In this document: positions 56,884 through 64,000 of the stretch, piece after piece
Numbering within the stretch: the first letter of the stretch is position 1
Layout: each line of letters opens with the position of its first letter
NCBI RefSeq assembly: GCF_024323335.1
Contig: NC_066581.1
Span: forward strand, 433,708,136 to 433,772,135
Length of the DNA stretch: 64,000 nucleotides
Reading direction: 5' to 3'
Source: Lathyrus oleraceus
Lineage: Eukaryota; Streptophyta; Magnoliopsida; Fabales; Fabaceae
Translations under genes and position numbers: made by a program
The notes under the pieces: generated by a model
Told to the model about the DNA's origin: nothing
What the model saw: only the letters and a program-made list of their open reading frames with translations
Databases searched by the model: none

Positions 56884-59800
56884 TGCGAAAAACAACCGGC
56901 GAGAAAAAACAGAAGAGCCGCCACCGTTCGTTATTTATCCCAAAGAAGGGAAAGGAAACGATCGAAGAAAACCTGAAGAGAAGGAAAAGACAAGGTCTCG
57001 CAACCAAATCTAGGGTTCGGGAGTCGATTATGCGAAGGGAAGGTATTAGCACCCCTACGCATCTGTAGTACTCTACGGTATCCACTCTTGTTGTTCTAGT
57101 CTAAAGGGTGTAGCTATATCTAAGGTACTATCTGCTAAAAGATGGTCAAAAGAAAATGACTCGCAAGGATGTCGCATCCACTGCCTATGTATCTCACTTG
57201 AGTATGAGAATCAGAGTCTTCGTAGCTCGGCTACCTATGGGCGAAATAGAAGTGTGCTCAATAAGACATCGTGTCTTATGCCTACGTATCTCATCTGGAA
57301 TGAGAATCAGAGCAAAACGTAATTCAGCTAACTACGGGAACAAGGGTCTCAATTGCGACTAGGGCAAGAGAAAGGGAATGTCTCGATCGCAACGAGGGTG
57401 AGAGAAAAGAATCGCTGCAAGGGCGAAAGCAAGTAAGGATTAGTTGTTAGTCGTCAGTCAAACTCGGCAAGACATCGCGTCTCGTGCCTACGTATCTCAT
57501 CTGAACATGAGAATCAGAGTGGTCGTAGTTCGGCTAACTAGGGGGTTAAGGATTGCCATCTGAACATGGACTCACAAAAGAGGAAACCAGCTGTGTCAAA
57601 GGAAAGTGGGCAATGTGTTCAACGTCCTAGAAGTAGGTGTCGCAGCTCGCTGAATCGAGTCTTAGGCAGTTACCTCTTTGCAATAGAACAGACTGACATG
57701 CCACAAGTTCGGAGACGCACGAAAGGTCTAAAAGTGGGGAAGCTCTGCCCTAGAGTTGTCATGCAATATGGACCTATATGTTAGGATTTATAGAGGGGAA
57801 CATCTACCTAATGTTAGCATGCAACGAATAAGGGAATTCTACCTATGTTACCGTACAAAGGGTTCTGCCTAATGGGTGCTACCTAAACGGAACAAGAGTC
57901 GACGGATGGAGCAAGGAGAGGAGCCACAGATAAGGGTAGATGGCGATGCCTGAGGCGATCCACTTACAAGAGGATGGATGAATGCGTGCTAGTTCTGTTA
58001 AGTTTTGAAAATGATTACTCGACGTTGGATCGAGCTTTTGATCTTGTTTTGAAATGATTATCAGATGTTCATTTTAATTCTTGTATTAACAGATGAATAA
58101 AGAATGAAAGAATAAATATTATACACTTTATGGGATAGGGGTACATTTGTTACGTATGGGGATGGTTCATGGCAATCAAACAATAAGAATATATACCTCA
58201 ATCATCACACAAGTAGGCAACAATTATCAATCAAATCAGATAAGTAGACAGGTATATAACCAAATCAAAGAATCAAAGAATGAAATACCGGAGCATTAAA
58301 CAAGGCATGGGAAGTATGAACATGTTAAACAATCAAGCAAAAGTAATCATGGATGAAAGGAACAAGTATAACAGATAACAGATGAATCAGACAGATGAAA
58401 AGATGCACAAAAAGGGTCCACTGAAATAATTAAATCCAGAAATGAGGTAAGGATCAGATAAAATCAAGAGAAAAGGCCTCTAATACATGGCCTATGAGAT
58501 GAACAAGGGAGGATCAAAAGATCTCTTCAATTGCCATAAGCAATCCCTAAATCAAACATTGATCATGAAGAAGTCAACTGAAAATTCGAGCCAACTTAAT
58601 AAATATTAAATAAATAGAAAATTAATCAGGAAAATCATAAAAAACTAAACTAAGTAAGGTGGGGTCAGGACATCATCATCCCCCAAAAAGATTTTAAAAA
58701 ATAATGAAAATTAGTACATGAATTAATTGAAATAAAATAGAAGTCAAACCAAAAGTCAATCAACAAAGCTAGGTTAAAAATAAATCAAGAATAAATTGAA
58801 AATGTGAAATAAAAATCTAAGAAAAAGTCAGGTTGACCATGGGGCAGTGGTCAACCTTCATCCCAAAAATCAGAAGCTGAAAATAATTTTAAGTTATAAA
58901 AATAAAATCAAGAATCAAATGTATGCTAAAATGGACCACTTGGAATGAATAATTAAAATAAAATATTAATACTAATTAAATGGAAAATAAAAATTAAATA
59001 AATTAAATAAGGCATCAAGCAATATGGAAAATATTTTTGAATATTTTTATGAACAAAGAAAATATTTTATATTAATTAAAATCATAATAGAAATAAATTG
59101 GGAATTAAAAAATGAACATGAAAAGAGGTGGTGTATTAGCATTTATGACTGAACTGGGAAATGAATGATACGCTAATGGGCCATAAACGCAGGGTATCAA
59201 AAGCAAATAGTGGAAGCCCACGATCCAAACCAAACTTAAATCTGGGCGTGACATATTAAAATAACGTTTTAATTAAAATAACCATGTGAACCTTTATCAA
59301 TCAGTCACTTTTATTTAAGTTACTAAAAGACAAAAAACAACGGACGAACACGATTAAGGCATAAACGCTGGATCCAATGGCTCTCAAGACAACACGTGGT
59401 CGTCTTCTTCCTTGAGCCAAACCCTAGCCATGCTCATGTAAAAAACGCAGAAAAATAACTTGCTTCTCTCAACTTCAACACAAAAATACAAACACTATAG
59501 TGCATCAAAAAACATGAAACAAATCCCAGATCTCAAGTACAAAATGTGATGATTAACGTGGTAACTTTTTTAAGTGAAATGGTAGCTTATTCATGGAGAA
59601 AAATTTAACAGCAAGGTGTCAACATGAACACGGACATGAGCAAAAAATAAACACTCAACTCAACACCATGAACAATGCCTCGTACTGAGGGCTTTAGAAG
59701 TAAGCATGATTAGCATGGTAATGAAACAAGCATGATAATGAGCATAGATGTGTCAACAAAATGGCTATGGAAATGGAGCAAGAGAGTTACCTAGTGGAAG

Positions 59801-60601
59801 TCTAGTCCACTGCTTCTTGACTGTGGAGAGACTAGAAGAATATGATGCTTCCTTGGTGCTTCAAAAGCTTCAACTCAAGAACTTGCTGAGAAATAAAAGC
59901 TGACTTCTAATGAACCTTGCCTTTTCTTGCTCGAAAATCCACTGGCCTCCTTTCATGCTTAGGGTTTCTAGCTTTAAGTATTGTGGGTCAAACTCCTTAA
60001 TGGGCTCTAAAACAATCTGTTTATCCATGAGCAAGTGATGCAAGTTGGTGAGGTGTATTAGAAATGGGAAAGAGGGCACGTGAGGTCAGGGTTTTGTGTG
60101 ACCAAAAAACAATGTTTCTTATTATGGCAAAACTTCTAAGTGAATGGAAATATGGTGTATGGCCAAATAAGGAAAACAAAACACTGGTTGTGGAGGTGCA
60201 TTTGTGCAGCATGGCTTGGTCTGGCAGCAAGCAAGGAATCAATTCAAGATGGTGACTTTGTGGCAACATAACTTGATGAGCACATCACCAATTGAGAAGA
60301 TAATGCAAATAGTAGAGAGATAATATGGAGTATAGCATGTTTCATGTTGAGAATGGGTGGAAATAATGAGTGGAAGAAGATGAAAAATGGACCTCAAGAT
60401 CGTGTCACATCATTGCAAGATTGGTTGGGCAAGTTAGGCATAAATGCTGGGCACAAAAATCAGGTTTAAGTGATGACTTTAAAGGTTAATATCTTGAAAA
60501 TGAAACATCCTATGAATCTCATTCCAAAGGCATGTGAAAGATGGCATATTGGAGAGTATCTTTGATGTTCAAAGTTAAAAGAAATGGTGAGTAGAAGTAA
60601 C
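56884..60601 (-). mobile_element. third gypsy-type LTR family, partial
   Basis: From TGCGAAAAACAACCGGCG onward the sequence is LTR-like, with a GCCGCCACCGTTCG block analogous to the GTCGCCACCGCAC block of the other Ogre LTRs and a matching GGTATTAGCACCCC block. It runs without a coding frame to the copia F insertion at 60602, and its far end is not visible. AT-rich tracts dominate 58560-59350. Short ORFs (for example around 59870-60270 minus) look like chance. Assignment to an Ogre/Tat relative is moderately supported. Confidence 0.55.
57150..57545. repeat. diverged repeats in third LTR
   Basis: Three copies of a block with GCCTA(C/T)GTATCTCA(T/C)(C/T)TG, GAGAATCAGAG and GTAG(C/T)TCGGCTA: about 57164-57235, 57265-57340 and 57470-57541. 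Two also share AAGACATCG(T/C)GTCT. Confidence 0.7.
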
Positions 60602-61112
60602 TGTTAGAAAATTTTAGAAAGATTAAAGGAATCCAGGCTTGAATCGTGAACGCAACACTTTCCTTATAGTATTTCAAGCACTCTCGATTGTCTTAGAGTT
60701 CTGATGTAGAAATACCCAGGATAATTCAGCCTTATCGAGTTTGCGCAAGACCAGCGAAAACCCGAATGCAACGAAGAGCGTCTGGAATTATTTAGAGGAT
60801 TTTTGGATTTTGTGTGTTGTATTCTGAATCCGGATTTATGCTTTTATAGGCCATGTTGATATTGTTTCACAAGGTAGCGACCCTTGGTGAAGCAATGTCC
60901 TTTTCCAATAATCATAATGGTTGGCCTGCAACATGTTTCACCAACAGTTGCATGGTTTCGCCTTTGCAACATCTCATGAAGAGTTACAATCTCCGAATTC
61001 AAAATTCAAAATTCAAAATTCAAAATTCAAAATTCAAAATGCATTTATTAGCATTAACTCACTTCCACCATTTGTCATTTTGGAACACACTTGTATTTAA
61101 TAAATTACAACA
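60602..61112 (-). repeat. copia F 3' LTR
   Basis: On plus it begins TGTTAGAAAATT and ends ATTACAACA, giving TGTT...AACA inverted ends. It contains a (AATTCAA)6 microsatellite at 60996-61037. gtaac (60597-60601) would be the target duplication. Confidence 0.65.
60996..61037. repeat. 7-bp microsatellite (AATTCAA)6
   Basis: Six perfect tandem copies of AATTCAA inside the copia F LTR. Confidence 0.95.
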
Positions 61113-61645
61113 ATCCCCCACTTGTTCTAATAATGACAAATCCAATTCCAGAATATAGAAAGCAAAAAGTGTTAATACAGTTAGGTATCTTTAGATTTGA
61201 ACTTAACCTTAGTAAAGACAACGCAAAGCCTAATCCGAATGTTAGGTAGCTATGCTTTGAACCATTATCCCATGTGATCAGACCGGAGTTGCTATACACA
61301 CACTTTTAGAGGTTCTTCTCCTACATATCTCGCCTAGCACTTTTTTGTGGCCATGTTATTTTCCTGTTTTCATGAATTTTTCATGAGAGAAACTCCAACT
61401 CTCACCTTAAGATGGCACCATCTTGAAGTTCATATAGGTGAAGTTCAATTCGTATCTATTTCTTGAGATACGTATCCTCCTTGATATAGAACTTCATTAA
61501 GAGTTTCTTTGAAAACTCAACCCTCAGTTTGTAATCGTCAACATTATCGCGGAATGTTTTCCGAATCAACGACTTGTTGTTACCCATTGAATCTTAGGTT
61601 AAGATGTGTTAACTTCAGATTGGGTTGCTATCATTGTCGGAACCA

Positions 61646-62640
61646 TTATTCAAGGAGTTTTAATCCCATACCTTTTGAGGTAGTCTTTACTAAGTCTCTG
61701 GCCAGTGGTTTAGTAAATGGATCAGCCAAATTATAGCTTGTTTGTATATATGTTAGTGAAATGATCCCATCGTTTATCATTTTTCTCACGAAATGATCCC
61801 ATTGTACACTTCACTGAACGCTCTAGCCAGGGTGGCTTGACTATCACAATGTATCAATACTTTTGAAACATTGTCTTTAGCTAACGGAACCTCCAATAAG
61901 AGGTCCCTCAACCATTTTGCTTCTTGTACAGCAGACGCAAGAGCCACAAACTCTGATTCCATGGTTGAGAGAGTAATGCATGTTTGTTTCTTGCTTTTCC
62001 AAGAAATCGCACCTCCAGCTAATGTGAATATCCACCCAGTTGTAGATTTATAATCTCCAACACTTGATATCCAACTTGCGTCGGTATATCCTTCTAGTAC
62101 GGCAGGAAACATACCATAATGAAGGCAAAGATTTTGGTCTTTAACAAATATCCAAAAATCCTAGTTATGGCCTTCCAATGTTCATCATTTGGATTTCTAG
62201 TAAATCTACTCATCTTACTAACTGCAAAAGATATGTCAGGTCTGGTGCATTGTATTAAGTACATTAGACATCCAATTGCACTTGCATATTCCAGTTGTGC
62301 CACGGTTCTCCCATTGTTCTTTTGAAGTTTGACACTAGGATCGAATGGAGTGTTTACTTCCTTAAAGTTTAGGTGTTTGAACTTTTCCAACATTTTCTCA
62401 ATATAATCTGTTTGATTAAGTTCATAACCCCCACTATTTCGTTTTACTTTGATCCCTAGTATAGTGTCAACTAGTCCAAGATCTTTCATCTTGAAAATGA
62501 AAGTTTGAAACCCCTTTGTTTCTAAAATTCCATTCATCTTGTTGCTAATGATCAATCATATAATCAATATGAATACGAGTGAATATCACAATATTCTCAC
62601 ACAACTTTGTGTACAAACACTTGTAACAAGAAGTAGATGA
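61646..62640 (-). pseudogene. pol: copia F RT C-terminus and RNase H
   Basis: The minus frame 62555-62094 shows FKMKDLGLVDTILGIKVKRN, YELNQTDYIEKMLEKF and LMYLIQCTRPDISFAVSKMS. After a frameshift near 62100, 62112-61786 shows [40 protein letters not shown] and [11 protein letters not shown] (RNase H). The pol tail NLADPFTKPLARDL and MGLKLLE ends at 61646-61648. Upstream, a shifted frame reads CLYTKLCEN and HIDYM (62557-62571) where the RT box would be YVDDM, so the active site is destroyed. It is a different copia lineage from A and B. Confidence 0.85.
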
Positions 62641-63920
62641 ATAATGTTTTTAGATAATCATGCATGATGATGTAAGAAGGTTTTTAGATGAAGTGAGAAA
62701 TGAAATTATGAGCAATTTAAATTAGTATAATATAAATTTCAACGAGTACCTTAGTTATGTTCACTTGTCTCAAATCTTCACTTGAATTTCTATGTTCAAC
62801 TTTCTTAATCAACTTCATCATTGATGTGCATGAACCTTTTGAACCTTTTCTCCTTTGATAATCTTTGTCTTCATCAAAATTGAACTAGATATAAGATTTA
62901 TTCCTCACAATCTCCCCCCTTTTGATGATGACAAAATATTATCTCCTCATAAGTTGTGTGTCTCCCCTAATTAATTAGTGAATCTTACTATGACATTGTC
63001 AAACTTTTGATGTCATGGTTTCGGTGCTTGTTTGAATTCATACAAGGATTTGACAAGCTTTCATACCTTTTATTCATAACCTTATGGTTGATTCATGTAA
63101 ATCTCGTCATCGAGATCTTCATATTGAAATTTCGTTTTGAAATCCATTTCATGAACTATAAAGTCATGCAAAGAAGCTAATGCAAACAATGCTCTAATTT
63201 TGTTGTGTTTGCTATTAGTGCATATGTATCAAATGATAAACACATTTTTTATTTAAAACACCATTCGTCATTAATCTAGACTTGTAGGTGTTTAGTGTAC
63301 CATCACAATATGATACTTCCTTCTAAATAAGATGAGTCCCTTGAAGTTGTTGATTCCTTCCTTTTAAGTCATAGGATCATCTTCCACTTGAAGAATAATA
63401 AGAATCTTACGAACAAAATTCTTACTATTTCCTTCCATTAGATAAAAGGAATAAATTGATTATCAATTTTTGTTTGATTCTAGATCCTTAGCCTTTCATA
63501 CTCTCTTTCTTATTCTAATTTAGGATTATGTTTCAGCAATCCATGAAGAAATTATGGTTTGTGTTTCAACAATATGTGGAGAACCCTCCTCACAAGGGTC
63601 TTCATTGTAGGAATATCAAATTCCTTATTCTTTGTGATAAGGTTCTCAAAATTTCATATATTAGAATTCAATAGTCGCATTAGACTTCAAATTCAAAAGT
63701 TTATATAAGTCATGATTCATCTTTGAATAGTCTTTACATACCTTATTGAATCACAAATTATCCTTTATACAAATTAATTTTAAAAATAAACAAAGGAACA
63801 TCCCGTATTTTAAAAAAAATAATTTCATACCAACTTGAATTGTTATGCAACATACATATAATATACATATAATAAGTAGTATTTATATGTCACCAAAATA
63901 AGGCACCGTATTCTAACAGT
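62641..63920. other. unassigned AT-rich interval
   Basis: No coding frame of note. The minus strand has ATCATCAAAAGGGGGGAGAT at about 62909-62928, a purine tract of the kind seen beside copia LTRs, hinting at another element fragment. I cannot assign the remainder. Confidence 0.4.
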
Positions 63921-63952
63921 CTTATAGTATTTCAAGCACTCTCGATTGTCTT

Positions 63953-64000
63953 CACTACGCCAAATAAGGGAAAAGAGGGCGCTTATTTTGGCCTATAACA
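63953..64000 (+). mobile_element. probable CACTA (EnSpm-type) transposon terminus
   Basis: CACTACGCCAAATAAGGG, then a GGGCGCTT motif, begins immediately after the 32-bp copia F repeat. Where F's LTR reads ...GATTGTCTTAGAG at 60685-60697, here GATTGTCTT is followed by CACTAC. The adjoining CTT (63950-63952) would be the 3-bp target duplication. The element continues beyond the window. Confidence 0.65.

Larger units (their letters stand above)
60602..63952 (-). mobile_element. degraded Ty1/copia element F
   Basis: A 511-bp LTR at 60602-61112, pol remnant at 61646-62640, and a 32-bp piece identical to the LTR (60663-60694) at 63921-63952, taken as the stub of the other LTR. The orientation is minus: the purine tract CAAGTGGGGGAT lies next to the LTR at 61113-61124 on the minus strand. 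Most of the interior is lost. 62641-63920 is AT-rich with no coding frame and may include foreign insertions. Confidence 0.65.

Noticed and set aside
59870..60269. Possible small host gene on the minus strand
   Set aside because: Short overlapping ORFs lie inside an LTR, with no conserved domain or clear splice structure.

Overview
The window is plant nuclear repetitive DNA, most likely from a large-genome legume of the Fabeae type (pea, vetch, lentil, grass pea). That host assignment is an inference. It rests on giant Ogre-type Ty3/gypsy elements (LTRs of 4.7-5.4 kb, an extra ORF before gag, a TGGCGACTCC-type primer binding site) nested with SIRE/Maximus-type Ty1/copia elements. I see no convincing host gene, tRNA, rRNA, CRISPR array or prokaryotic feature. 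Almost everything is retrotransposon, and every long reading frame can be assigned to one.

Layout. (1) 1-3990 and 26038-30011: a SIRE-like copia element (A), plus strand, cut at the left edge, with gag, protease, integrase, RT, RNase H, an env-like third ORF, PPT and a 960-bp 3' LTR. (2) 3991-26037: a structurally complete 22-kb Ogre element (Ogre-1), minus strand, inserted into the RNase H region of A with a 5-bp target duplication (catgg). It keeps both LTRs, PBS, ORF1, gag and protease but has lost RT, RNase H and the integrase core. A 4.6-kb 3' untranslated region full of repeats takes up much of its interior. (3) 30012-32703: the LTR end, PBS, leader and ORF1 of a second Ogre family (C, plus strand). 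(4) 32704-38437: the same parts in inverted orientation (D, minus strand), forming a large inverted repeat with C. (5) 38438-56618: another plus-strand copy of that family (E). It is broken by a second SIRE-like copia element (B, 38890-47054) and by a solo LTR of the Ogre-1 family (48762-53671, target duplication aggac), and it ends in gag. (6) 56619-60601: pieces of two minus-strand gypsy LTRs. (7) 60602-63952: a degraded minus-strand copia element (F). (8) 63953-64000: the terminus of a probable CACTA DNA transposon running off the window.

Relative ages follow from the nesting. C, D and E are oldest; A entered C and B entered E; Ogre-1 entered A; a relative of Ogre-1 entered E and collapsed to a solo LTR; F entered the 56884 LTR and the CACTA terminus interrupts F-like sequence. 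All coding regions carry stops. None looks able to make a full set of proteins, but Ogre-1 keeps its cis signals and its LTRs are very similar, as expected for a non-autonomous element mobilised in trans.

The least ordinary signals are in the Ogre-1 3' untranslated region: a hairpin recurring about every 250 bp whose two arms change together between copies, and a long array of a CTGGGGA motif, one copy of which is complementary over 16 nt to the element's own primer-binding region.
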